From: Nostoc piscinale CENA21
GTDB lineage: Bacteria; Cyanobacteriota; Cyanobacteriia; Cyanobacteriales; Nostocaceae
Assembly (NCBI RefSeq): GCF_001298445.1
Contig: NZ_CP012036.1
Coordinates: 5,072,158-5,136,157 of the forward strand
Direction of reading: 5' to 3'
Length of the DNA: 64,000 bases
Position 1 is the first letter of the stretch; every line of letters begins with the position of its first letter. The notes beneath the pieces were generated by a model. It was not told the DNA's origin and made no database searches. It saw only the letters and a program-made list of their open reading frames with translations. Made by a program: the position numbers and the translations under genes. Shown one piece after another: positions 10,030 to 18,859 of the stretch.

Positions 10030-10834
10030 TTAGAATAATTCAGTTTGAATATTTAAATTATTTATTAATGGTGGATAAAATATCCCAATAATCATAAAGC
10101 TATTTTTATGGTTTTTTAAGTTACCGACAATAAAGTATAAATCTTTTTTCTTTAAGAAATCATATTCTAATTTTTGACGGACTTTTTCTAAAGCATCCTT
10201 TTCTTTATTTTCCACACTTGTTGCTTTTGATTGATCTCTACATTTTCTATAAAGCTCCATAATTTCCCAATCACTGATAGTCAAACGGTGCTTATCTCCA
10301 TCTTGAGAAATAAATTCGTAACCAAAGTTATAAGGAATCTTCTCTAATTGTACTGAAGGTTCAAATAAATCTAGTTGATACAATATTGATTGCTGTTTTG
10401 GGTTCCATTCTCTTTCTGTCTCCTTGCAAAAGTATTTTTTTATAGTTTGTGGTTTAATAAGACCAAGAGATTTTTCTTGGTCTTTAATATGTCGAATAGA
10501 CTTAAATTGCAGTGGTAAAACAAACTCTTTTCGCTCTTCCCAATTTTTACGAGTATCAATTTTGCGTATTATTTCTATGGAAGAATCATCTATACGAAAA
10601 CTTTCTTCTCGATAATCTTTATCATTCCTTTCTATTTTAGCACTGATATATAGACCATCTTGGATAACGTTTATCAAAATCTAATTGACGAAAACGAATA
10701 GGATAAATGCGAATCCATTGAAGAGGCTTTTCTTCATCATCTAATAACACTCCTGCTGTACAGACCGTTTCTTGATATTTTGTGCTGATTGAAGGGTATG
10801 TCTTGGTGGCAATCAAAATTTTTCTTCTTTCCAT
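10030..10834 (-). pseudogene. Uncharacterised protein, companion of DUF488 gene, frameshifted
   Basis: Two frames join into one protein of about 267 residues. The N-terminal frame starts at ATG 10834 (M-E-R-R-K-I-L-I-A-T-K-T-Y-P) and runs to about 10637; the C-terminal frame runs on to 10030. The switch is in a short AT repeat (about 10645-10652): one more AT unit would give R-W-S-I-Y-I-S-A-K-I-E-R-N. The sequence is Lys/Glu-rich without membrane segments. I do not recognise a catalytic motif. The stop is 14 bp from the start of the DUF488 gene, so the two probably form a two-gene unit; such pairing hints at a joint role that I cannot name. Confidence 0.6.
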
Positions 10835-11015
10835 ATAACAAGCTTTATAAAAACTAGTGAATTATATACAGCCACAATACAGATACATTTGCAGCTTTAG
10901 TATATATCAAACTTTTTCCATGACATCATGTCACAACACAGCCAATTATGGAAAATAATAAATTAAGTCGAGTATTACAATACTCACTACATTTCCTCAT
11001 TTCTTCTGGGAAAAT

Positions 11016-14000
11016 ATGACTCATCCTTTCCTTGAACGCTTGCGTAGTCCTGATAGCCCGGTGATTGTTTTTGACGGAGCGATGGGGACTAACTTGCAAA
11101 CCCAAAACCTGACTGCTGAAGATTTCGGCGGCGCACAATATGAAGGTTGTAACGAATATCTAGTCCACACCAAACCCGAAGCTGTCGCCAAAGTGCATCG
11201 TGACTTTCTCGTAGCGGGTGCTGATGTGATTGAAACCGATAGTTTTGGCAGTACCTCGATTGTACTGGCAGAGTATGACTTGGCAGATCAAGCTTACTAC
11301 CTTAGTAAAACCGCCGCCGAACTCGCCAAGCGTGTGGCGGCGGAGTTTTCCACGCCCGAAAAACCCCGCTTCGTTGCAGGTTCCATCGGCCCCACAACCA
11401 AACTCCCCACCTTGGGACATATTGACTTTGACACTATGAAGGCGGCTTTTGCAGAACAAGCGGAAGCCCTAATGGATGGTGGAGTAGATTTATTGTTGGT
11501 TGAGACTTGCCAAGATGTGTTGCAAATCAAAGCTGCGCTGAACGGGATAGAAGAAACCTTTGTGAAGAGAGGCGATCGCATCCCGTTAATGGTATCAGTG
11601 ACAATGGAAAGCATGGGGACAATGCTGGTAGGTACAGAAATCAGTGCTGTCCTGACCATTTTGGAACCATATAATATCGATGTTCTCGGTTTAAACTGTG
11701 CCACAGGCCCAGACTTGATGAAACCACACATTAAGTATTTGGCAGAACATTCGCCGTTTGTGGTTTCTTGTATTCCTAACGCGGGTTTACCGGAGAACAT
11801 AGGCGGTCAAGCACACTACCGCTTGACACCGACAGAATTACGTATGGCGTTGATGCACTTTGTTGAAGATTTGGGTGTCCAAGTGATTGGGGGTTGCTGT
11901 GGGACACGTCCAGAACACATTCAACAATTGGCAGAAATCGCCAAAGAATTAAAGCCAAAAGTGCGACAGCCCAGCCTCGAACCAGCGGCAGCATCAATAT
12001 ATACAACTCAGCCTTATACCCAAGACAATTCGTTCTTAATTGTCGGTGAACGTCTCAACGCCAGTGGTTCTAAAAAATGCCGCGATTTACTCAACGCCGA
12101 AGACTGGGATGGACTAGTTTCAATGGCGAGGGCGCAAGTCAAAGAAGGCGCACATATTTTAGATGTCAACGTCGATTATGTGGGGCGTGACGGCGTGCGA
12201 GATATGCACGAACTCGTGTCGCGTATCGTGAATAATGTTACCTTACCCTTAATGCTCGACTCCACCGAATGGGAAAAAATGGAGGCGGGATTAAAGGTAG
12301 CTGGTGGTAAGTGTTTGCTGAACTCCACCAACTACGAAGACGGAGAACCGCGCTTTATCAAAGTGCTGGAATTAGCGAAAAAGTACGGTGCGGGTGTAGT
12401 CATTGGTACCATTGATGAAGAAGGCATGGCGCGGACTGCGGAGAAAAAATTCCAAATTGCTCAACGTGCCTACCGCCAAGCTGTAGAATATGGCATCCCA
12501 CCCACAGAAATTTTCTTTGATACCTTAGCCCTACCAATTTCTACTGGAATTGAAGAAGATAGAGAAAACGGTAAAGCCACCATTGCAGCCATTCGCCGTA
12601 TTCGCCAAGAATTACCGGGATGTCATGTAATTTTAGGTGTGTCTAATATTTCCTTTGGACTTTCCGCCGCCGCGCGTATTGTTCTTAACTCCGTGTTTCT
12701 ACATGAAGCAATGGCGGTGGGTATGGATGCTGCAATTGTTAGTGCCAGCAAAATTTTACCACTGTCTAAAATAGACCCACGGCATCAAGAAGTTTGTCGT
12801 CAGTTGATTTACGACGAACGGAAATTTGAGGGTGATGTCTGCGTTTATGACCCTCTAGGAGAGCTTACCACATTATTTACCGGAGTCAGCGCCAAACGCG
12901 ACAAAGGCGTTGATGAAACCCTCCCCATTGAAGAAATTCTCAAACGCCACATCATCGACGGCGAACGCATCGGTTTAGAAAAGCACCTAAGCAAAGCCTT
13001 AGAAACTTACAAACCACTGGATATTATCAATACTTTCTTGTTAGATGGCATGAAAGTAGTTGGTGAATTGTTTGGTTCCGGGCAGATGCAGCTACCCTTT
13101 GTCTTACAGTCAGCCGAAACCATGAAAGCGGCGGTAGCTTACTTAGAACCCTTCATGGAAAAATCCGAGGCGGGGAATAATGCCAAAGGCAAGGTAATTA
13201 TTGCCACAGTTAAAGGTGATGTCCACGACATTGGTAAAAACCTAGTAGACATTATTCTTTCTAACAACGGCTACAAGGTAATTAACCTGGGAATTAAGCA
13301 GCCAGTAGAAAACATCATCGAGGCTTACAATCAACACAAAGCTGATTGTATTGCTATGAGTGGCTTGCTGGTTAAGTCCACCGCCTTTATGAAAGAAAAC
13401 TTGGAAGTATTCAATGAAAAGGGAATTACTGTCCCGGTAATTTTAGGTGGCGCGGCGTTAACTCCCAAGTTTGTGCATAATGATTGCCAAAACGCTTACA
13501 AAGGTAAAGTAGTTTATGGCAAAGATGCTTTCTCTGACTTGCATTTCATGGATAAATTAATGCCAGCCAAAGCTACTGGTAATTGGAATGACTTGCAAGG
13601 ATTTCTGGATGAAGTCATTGATGAACCAGAAACTACTCAAAACTCAGAACTCAAAACTCAGAACTCAAAACTCAGAACTCAAAACTTAGCACTCAGCACT
13701 GAAGTCGACACCCGCCGTTCTGAAGCCGTCGCGGTAGATATTGAACGTCCCACGCCGCCATTCTGGGGAAGCAAGTTACTACAACCTACGGATATTCCTT
13801 TAGAAGAATTATTCTGGTATTTGGATTTGCAAGCTTTAATTGCGGGACAATGGCAATTCCGTAAGCCAAAGGAACAATCAAAAGAAGAGTATCAGACTTT
13901 CTTAGATGCAAAAGTTTACCCAATTTTAGAAAGTTGGAAGCAGCGCATTATTGAGGAGAATTTGTTACATCCTCAAGTAATTTACGGGTATTTTCCTTGT

Positions 14001-14552
14001 CAGGCTGAGGGGAATACGTTGTATGTGTATGAAACAAACCACGGAGGCGCAGAGGTAAGAACGAGTTTTGAGTTTCCCCGGCAAAAGTCTTTAAGACGGT
14101 TGTGTATTGCAGATTTCTTTGCACCCAAGGAGTCGGAAATTATTGATGTTTTCCCGATGCAGGCGGTGACTGTGGGTGACATTGCCACAGAATACGCCCA
14201 AAAGCTGTTTGCAGATAATCAATACACCGATTATCTCTACTTCCACGGTTTTGCAGTGCAGATGGCTGAGGCTTTAGCGGAGTGGACACACGCCAGAATT
14301 CGCCAGGAGTTAGGTTTTGCTGCTGAGGAACCTGATAATATTCGGGATGTTTTAGCCCAACGCTATCGCGGTTCGCGCTATAGTTTCGGCTATCCAGCTT
14401 GTCCTAACATTCAGGATCAGTACAAGCAATTGGAGTTGTTAGAGACTGGCAGAATTAATCTGTATATGGATGAAAGTGAACAGCTTTATCCCGAACAGTC
14501 CACAACGGCAATTATTACCTACCACCCAGTAGCGAAGTACTTTAGTGCATAA
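11016..14552 (+). CDS. metH: Cobalamin-dependent methionine synthase
   Basis: 1178 residues with all MetH modules. The homocysteine domain (about 1-315) has the zinc ligands of G-G-C-C-G-T near residue 295. The methyl-tetrahydrofolate-binding domain spans about 340-610. The cobalamin cap and Rossmann domains follow, with D-V-H-D-I-G-K-N (His near residue 736, lower axial ligand), then the AdoMet reactivation domain (about 930-1178). It transfers a methyl group from methyltetrahydrofolate to homocysteine. Between the B12 and activation domains is an in-frame insertion coded by ACTCAGA-type repeats (about 13635-13702), giving a Thr/Gln/Asn/Ser-rich linker. I see no cobalamin riboswitch upstream. 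Confidence 0.96.
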   Translation: MTHPFLERLRSPDSPVIVFDGAMGTNLQTQNLTAEDFGGAQYEGCNEYLVHTKPEAVAKVHRDFLVAGADVIETDSFGSTSIVLAEYDLADQAYYLSKTAAELAKRVAAEFSTPEKPRFVAGSIGPTTKLPTLGHIDFDTMKAAFAEQAEALMDGGVDLLLVETCQDVLQIKAALNGIEETFVKRGDRIPLMVSVTMESMGTMLVGTEISAVLTILEPYNIDVLGLNCATGPDLMKPHIKYLAEHSPFVVSCIPNAGLPENIGGQAHYRLTPTELRMALMHFVEDLGVQVIGGCCGTRPEHIQQLAEIAKELKPKVRQPSLEPAAASIYTTQPYTQDNSFLIVGERLNASGSKKCRDLLNAEDWDGLVSMARAQVKEGAHILDVNVDYVGRDGVRDMHELVSRIVNNVTLPLMLDSTEWEKMEAGLKVAGGKCLLNSTNYEDGEPRFIKVLELAKKYGAGVVIGTIDEEGMARTAEKKFQIAQRAYRQAVEYGIPPTEIFFDTLALPISTGIEEDRENGKATIAAIRRIRQELPGCHVILGVSNISFGLSAAARIVLNSVFLHEAMAVGMDAAIVSASKILPLSKIDPRHQEVCRQLIYDERKFEGDVCVYDPLGELTTLFTGVSAKRDKGVDETLPIEEILKRHIIDGERIGLEKHLSKALETYKPLDIINTFLLDGMKVVGELFGSGQMQLPFVLQSAETMKAAVAYLEPFMEKSEAGNNAKGKVIIATVKGDVHDIGKNLVDIILSNNGYKVINLGIKQPVENIIEAYNQHKADCIAMSGLLVKSTAFMKENLEVFNEKGITVPVILGGAALTPKFVHNDCQNAYKGKVVYGKDAFSDLHFMDKLMPAKATGNWNDLQGFLDEVIDEPETTQNSELKTQNSKLRTQNLALSTEVDTRRSEAVAVDIERPTPPFWGSKLLQPTDIPLEELFWYLDLQALIAGQWQFRKPKEQSKEEYQTFLDAKVYPILESWKQRIIEENLLHPQVIYGYFPCQAEGNTLYVYETNHGGAEVRTSFEFPRQKSLRRLCIADFFAPKESEIIDVFPMQAVTVGDIATEYAQKLFADNQYTDYLYFHGFAVQMAEALAEWTHARIRQELGFAAEEPDNIRDVLAQRYRGSRYSFGYPACPNIQDQYKQLELLETGRINLYMDESEQLYPEQSTTAIITYHPVAKYFSA
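13635..13702. repeat. Short tandem repeat inside metH
   Basis: Repeated units of the type AACTCAGAACTCAAA, ending in CACTCAGCACT. It is in frame and falls in the linker between the cobalamin and activation domains of MetH. Confidence 0.8.
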
Positions 14553-14560
14553 GTAATTAA

Positions 14561-14629
14561 GGGTGTAGGGATATGAGGGTGTAGGGGTTCACAACCCTTT
14601 CAACCCTACACCCCTAAACCCTTACACCC
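14561..14629. terminator. Large inverted repeat after metH, possible terminator
   Basis: Two arms of about 28 bp made of GGGTGTAGGG-type repeats and their complement form a long imperfect hairpin about 10 bp after the metH stop. There is no clear T-tract, so it may be a dispersed repeat that also stops or stabilises transcripts. Confidence 0.45.
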
Positions 14630-14842
14630 ATTTTCCACAGACAAGCTTTGTACATCAGTTCTGACCTTTTTTCTCTGACATCTTTATTCTGCTGATGAGT
14701 AGAATCTGGGGTTGTAGTATTTAGTATGGCGTGCTAAAAGTGTGTAGTTGCATTCTGAATCGGAAGTCACAGCAGTGTCTCTTAAATGTTAATGCTGCAC
14801 TAACAGTACCTCACAATTCAACTGAATGCTCTGTAAGGAAAC

Positions 14843-15283
14843 ATGGTCAAACCGATGTCTGAAAAGCTTGAAGAACAATCAAAACCAGAAAAACCTGAAA
14901 GATCAGAAAGGTACGAAAGATCCGAAAGGTCAGAAAGATACGAAAGATCCGACAGGTCAGAAAGGTACGAAAGATCAGAAAGATACGATAGCTCAGAAAG
15001 AGAAGAAAAACCAGAAAAATTTTATCCCACACAACACCTAAAAGTCTATCAAACGAGTGATGCAGGACAATTAATAATTTGTGAATGTCGTAATTGTTCG
15101 ACCCCGTTATCTATTGATGTGATTTTTCTCACACCACAAAATTCTAAACCAAAACCAAAAAATAAACCTGATACTCAACAAGATGATGTGATGAAATGTC
15201 CTAATTGTGGACGTATCCCTATATTTTTAGAAGGCTGTGCTGTGCAGTCAATTGCCCAACTACCTTCTTCACCGTGGCAATAG
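14843..15283 (+). CDS. Zinc-ribbon protein with Ser/Glu/Arg/Tyr repeats
   Basis: 146 residues. The N-terminal 58 residues are very low in complexity: repeats of S-E-R-Y-E-R and S-E-R coded by a tandem DNA repeat (units near AGATCAGAAAGGTACGAA, about 14897-15003). The C-terminal part has two CxxC pairs, C-R-N-C near residue 80 and C-P-N-C near residue 118, likely one zinc ribbon. The start at 14843 follows AAGGAAAC. Function is unknown; a nucleic-acid or protein-binding role is possible from the zinc ribbon but not shown. The highly charged tail is likely disordered and variable between strains. Confidence 0.7.
   Translation: MVKPMSEKLEEQSKPEKPERSERYERSERSERYERSDRSERYERSERYDSSEREEKPEKFYPTQHLKVYQTSDAGQLIICECRNCSTPLSIDVIFLTPQNSKPKPKNKPDTQQDDVMKCPNCGRIPIFLEGCAVQSIAQLPSSPWQ
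14897..15003 (+). repeat. Tandem repeat coding Ser-Glu-Arg-Tyr units
   Basis: Imperfect direct repeats of about 12-18 bp rich in purines (GATCAGAAAGGTACGAAA type), translated in frame as S-E-R and Y-E-R units in the preceding gene. Confidence 0.75.
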
Positions 15284-15417
15284 TTTTTCTGCCCATCATT
15301 AGCCATCATTGAATTTGTTTGAGGAGATGAGGTAGTTGTGATGGGTATTCTTGTTTATCTGGTAAATAATATAGCAGAAGGCATTTATTCTACTGTTTGC
15401 ACTGGCTAAAAAATTCT

Positions 15418-15990
15418 ATGATTCCCCAGGAAACTGATACAAAAGCAGCTAATACCTCATCAAAAACATGGCGTGGTTGGCGAGAAAATTTAACTTTAGT
15501 AGCGATCGCTTTATTATTGGCAGTATTAATCAGAACTTTTGTGGCGGAACCTCGCTACATCCCTTCTGATTCTATGGTGCCAACTTTATATGAAGGCGAT
15601 CGCTTGGTGGTAGAAAAAATTTCCTACCATTTTCAACCTCCCGCCACTGGGGATATCGTAGTTTTTCAAGCCCCCGAAGAATTACAAAAACGCGGCTATC
15701 CCAAAGACCAAGCTTTTATTAAACGGGTAATTGCCACACCAGGGGAAATTATTAAAGTCGCTGGTGGTAAAGTTTATCTTAATGGTCAAGCTTTGCCAGA
15801 AGATTACATCGCTGAACCAGCAAATCAGCCATTCCCACCTGTTCAAGTTCCACCAGATGAATTGTTTGTTATGGGAGACAACCGCAACGACAGTAATGAC
15901 TCCCGTTATTGGGGCTTTCTCCCCAGACAAAATATCATCGGTCGCGCCGTATTTCGCTTTTGGCCTTTACACCGCATTGGATTTATTTAG
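15418..15990 (+). CDS. lepB: Signal peptidase I
   Basis: 190 residues from ATG 15418. A TTG at 15397 would add seven residues. One N-terminal membrane segment (about residues 24-42) is followed by the catalytic Ser box P-S-D-S-M-V-P-T-L and the Lys box of the family, K-R-V-I-A-T-P-G-E, then G-D-N-R-N-D-S-N-D-S-R near the end. The enzyme cleaves signal peptides of exported proteins at the periplasmic or thylakoid-lumen face. It ends 67 bp before the convergent panB. Confidence 0.94.
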   Translation: MIPQETDTKAANTSSKTWRGWRENLTLVAIALLLAVLIRTFVAEPRYIPSDSMVPTLYEGDRLVVEKISYHFQPPATGDIVVFQAPEELQKRGYPKDQAFIKRVIATPGEIIKVAGGKVYLNGQALPEDYIAEPANQPFPPVQVPPDELFVMGDNRNDSNDSRYWGFLPRQNIIGRAVFRFWPLHRIGFI

Positions 15991-16057
15991 GGCTGGCTGA
16001 TTCCTCAAGCCTTTAAAAACACTGAATTTATACTCAGCACTCAGCACTTTACAAAAA

Positions 16058-16828
16058 TTACGGAAATTTCCGTTCCCGCACCTCGACAGCGTAATTCTGT
16101 ACAGCTTGAGTAATTGTTTCCCGCAGGTTGGTGTAAGTTTTGGCAAATGGTGGTTGCTTGGCTGAAAGACCAAGAACGTCTGAAGTAACTAACACTTGAC
16201 CATCGCAGTAGGAACCAGCACCAATCCCAATTGTGGGAATGCTAAGTTTTTCTGTGATCTGCCTTGCCAAATCTGCGGGAATATGCTCTAACACAATCGA
16301 GAATACACCCGCTTGTTCTAAAGCGATCGCTTCATTTAAAATTCTTTCTGCCTGTTCTTCCGTCTTGCCTTGTTGGCGCAAACCTAGTTGATGAACTGAT
16401 TGCGGTGTCAACCCAACATGACCCATCACCGGGATTCCCGCTTGGACTAAACGCGCAATTGTTTCTACCATCGCTGGGTAGCCACCTTCTAGCTTGACTG
16501 CTTGCGCCCCAGTTTCTTTTAAAATTCTGCCGGCTGAGTGCATAGCTTGAGTAATACTTTCTTGATAAGTCAAGAATGGCAAATCAACCACCACTAAAGC
16601 GCGTTTGACACCCCGACGCACCGCCTTAGCATGAAATAGCATTTCCTCTAGGGTAATGGGGAGTGTAGTTTCATAACCTAACACCACCGCCATCGAGTCT
16701 CCGACCAAAATTAAGTCTACACCAGCCGCGTCGATCAGTTGGGCGATCGCATAATCCCAAGCAGTTAACGCTGCGATAATACGTCCCTGTTGTTTCCATT
16801 GAATTAATTGCTGGCTAGTAACTGGCAT
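16058..16828 (-). CDS. panB: 3-methyl-2-oxobutanoate hydroxymethyltransferase
   Basis: 256 residues with the PanB pattern: A-W-D-Y near the start in place of the usual A-Y-D, L-I-L-V-G-D-S-M-A-V-V-L-G-Y, and G-H-V-G-L-T-P-Q-S. It makes ketopantoate from alpha-ketoisovalerate and methylene-tetrahydrofolate in pantothenate/CoA synthesis. Length is as usual. A block of GTGCTGA heptamers lies directly upstream of the start codon (16835-16872), within what should be its leader. Confidence 0.95.
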   Translation of the reverse strand: MPVTSQQLIQWKQQGRIIAALTAWDYAIAQLIDAAGVDLILVGDSMAVVLGYETTLPITLEEMLFHAKAVRRGVKRALVVVDLPFLTYQESITQAMHSAGRILKETGAQAVKLEGGYPAMVETIARLVQAGIPVMGHVGLTPQSVHQLGLRQQGKTEEQAERILNEAIALEQAGVFSIVLEHIPADLARQITEKLSIPTIGIGAGSYCDGQVLVTSDVLGLSAKQPPFAKTYTNLRETITQAVQNYAVEVRERKFP

Positions 16829-16834
16829 TTTTTA

Positions 16835-16872
16835 AGTGCTGAGTGCTGAGTGCTGAGTGCTGAGTGCTGAGT
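16835..16872. repeat. Heptameric GTGCTGA tandem repeat upstream of panB
   Basis: Five copies of the 7-bp unit between panB and the next gene on the same strand, in the likely 5' untranslated region of panB. Confidence 0.85.
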
Positions 16873-16913
16873 TATGAGTAAAGAAATTTTTAACTCATAA
16901 CTCATAGTACCTA

Positions 16914-18035
16914 TTACTTAACTGCACGGCTGAAAGCAAGATGGGGTTTTGCTCCATTCATTTTGGGCATTAACCAAGCTAAACCTTCACTAGTGCCGAT
17001 CCATAATTTATTACTAATATCTGGTACAAGCGCAAGCACTCGACTAGAAGGAAGACCTGCAACTTGATCTAAAAGTGCGCCTGTATGTGGATTTAATCGT
17101 AACAAACCATTGTTCGTCCCCACCCAAACACTACCATCTTGGGCAAATTTGATTGCTGTCACATTCCGTCCCCGCAATGGCGTTACAGACCGCAATACTT
17201 TATCTGTTTTTGGGTCAATTACTAACAAATTGTTAGCCATTCCCGCCCAAATTAACCCTTCTGGACTAATAGCTAAGGTTTGCACTGTTGTACCGGGTAA
17301 ACTATCAATTCGCTTCATAATATAAGCGTTGGTAGTGTTTACCCTGACCAAACCATCCAAAGTCCCCACCCACAGTTGACCTTCTGCATCTAAAGTTAAG
17401 GTGTTGGCACTGACTCCAGGTAAATTTTTCACTGTCGTCATAATTAAGCCTTGGTCGGGACTAATTAAAGCTAAACCGCTATCAGTTCCCACCCACAAGT
17501 AGCCGCGCTTGTCAACTAACATCGACAAAACCCGCTTGGAAGGTAAAAATAAATTCTGTGCTGTAATTTCATTCGTCCGGGGGTCAACTCGCATCAGTCC
17601 TTCATAAGTTCCCACCCATAAACGCCCCACTTTGTCTTGAGCTAAAGCACCGATCGCCACATTCGGTAAATTTACCCGCGCTAATATCTTACCTGTCTTG
17701 GGGTCAATCCGCGATAATCCCCGCCAATAACCCACCCACAAATTTCCTTTAAAGTCTTTCAGTAAGTTACTGACACGGTAATCTGTTTCTATTGACCTTT
17801 CTTCCAGATTTCTCTCGTCTGGTAAAGGTTGGACTTGTGGCGGAGGTGCTGAAGCTGGGTAAGAAGGAGTCACTTGCGATCGCGGAACATCTGGAGTGAG
17901 AGTTGATGGATTTTCACTATTGGTTTGCGCCTTGACTGGATTTGTCATCAGTACCAGGCCAATGTTTGGCAAAGTCATCAACCCCAGCAAAATCGAAGTC
18001 GTCAAAAAACTCATACGCTTGCGAAACAATACCAC
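16914..18035 (-). CDS. Exported beta-propeller (two-component regulator propeller-like) protein
   Basis: 373 residues. The start has a signal-peptide pattern (basic residues, a hydrophobic segment at about 10-30, then V-K-A-Q). A Pro/Ser-rich linker reaches to about residue 80. The rest is six to seven repeats of about 40 residues with L-W-V-G-T ... G-L-x-R-x-D/N-P-x-T, the motif of propeller sensor domains often found in front of histidine kinases. Here it stands alone without a kinase. It probably works outside the cytoplasm as a binding protein; ligand unknown. Confidence 0.75.
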   Translation of the reverse strand: MVLFRKRMSFLTTSILLGLMTLPNIGLVLMTNPVKAQTNSENPSTLTPDVPRSQVTPSYPASAPPPQVQPLPDERNLEERSIETDYRVSNLLKDFKGNLWVGYWRGLSRIDPKTGKILARVNLPNVAIGALAQDKVGRLWVGTYEGLMRVDPRTNEITAQNLFLPSKRVLSMLVDKRGYLWVGTDSGLALISPDQGLIMTTVKNLPGVSANTLTLDAEGQLWVGTLDGLVRVNTTNAYIMKRIDSLPGTTVQTLAISPEGLIWAGMANNLLVIDPKTDKVLRSVTPLRGRNVTAIKFAQDGSVWVGTNNGLLRLNPHTGALLDQVAGLPSSRVLALVPDISNKLWIGTSEGLAWLMPKMNGAKPHLAFSRAVK

Positions 18036-18859
18036 GGTGACATTTCCTCAAAAGACAGTAAGTTTAGCCATTACCTAAATTGGCAGGCGGTTAAACTCAG
18101 TGTTCCCGTTGTTGATATTGTTTAAATCGTCTTCCAACATTTTTCCCAGAAATTACTGAGTAATCGTCAAGGGTCAATAGTCAGTTGTACCTTTTTGCAA
18201 CTCACCACTCCCGACTATAGCTTTCACATTTCCATACAGTTAGAAGCTACGTTTGTAAATTAGTTTTAACAAAATGTTTAAATCTTTATGTAATAACAAA
18301 TTTAAATATATAAGTTAAAAATTTTCAAAGAATAACTTATGCAATTTATTGATATATTGTGAGACAAGTTACAAATTACGTTGTGTGCAATTTTGTCTTT
18401 CGCTGACTACTCGACTAAATCAGCATCCCGCAAAATCTCTTCTGGTTTGCTTTCTACAAGTTGGAAACACAGCAGGAGTGCGGATGCGGAAATGTAAGCG
18501 AGAACGCGCATTTCCATAATTCAACGGATGTAAAAGAGAATAACCTCATGCTTTCTGCAAAGTAGAGAGTTTTTACGGAGGCTACAAAGGTTTAGCGAGT
18601 CAAGAAGAATAGATAAAAGAAATTTTTTTCATCCAACAAGGGCGCAAGCGCCAGGATATGCACTTCTGAGCGTGAACAGCACTGGTGAGAAACCAAGTGT
18701 TAATTAAAGAAAAACTGCTACCCTTTGGCAAAGACGACCTCTAACAACCAACTGTGCCTAACTTTCTCCTCTACTGATGAGGGTGAAAAAAATGGTGAGA
18801 GGAAGTTGTACAAAACGTGATTTGATAAGTAAAAAGAGTGACATCTTGGAAGGATAGAT
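18036..18859. other. Long leader/promoter region of the rbc operon
   Basis: About 820 bp between a divergently oriented gene and rbcL. No gene seen. The 3' part is the presumed long 5' untranslated region of rbcL. A strong GGAAGGA ribosome site sits 7 bp before the rbcL ATG. Confidence 0.55.

Noticed and set aside
10835..11015. Cobalamin riboswitch before metH
   Set aside because: The region is short and AT-rich and lacks the conserved B12-box segments.
14826..15041. Alternative Lys/Asp/Gln-rich frame over the S-E-R-Y repeat
   Set aside because: It is a shadow produced by the tandem DNA repeat; it has no homology-like domain, while the other frame has a zinc ribbon and a ribosome site.
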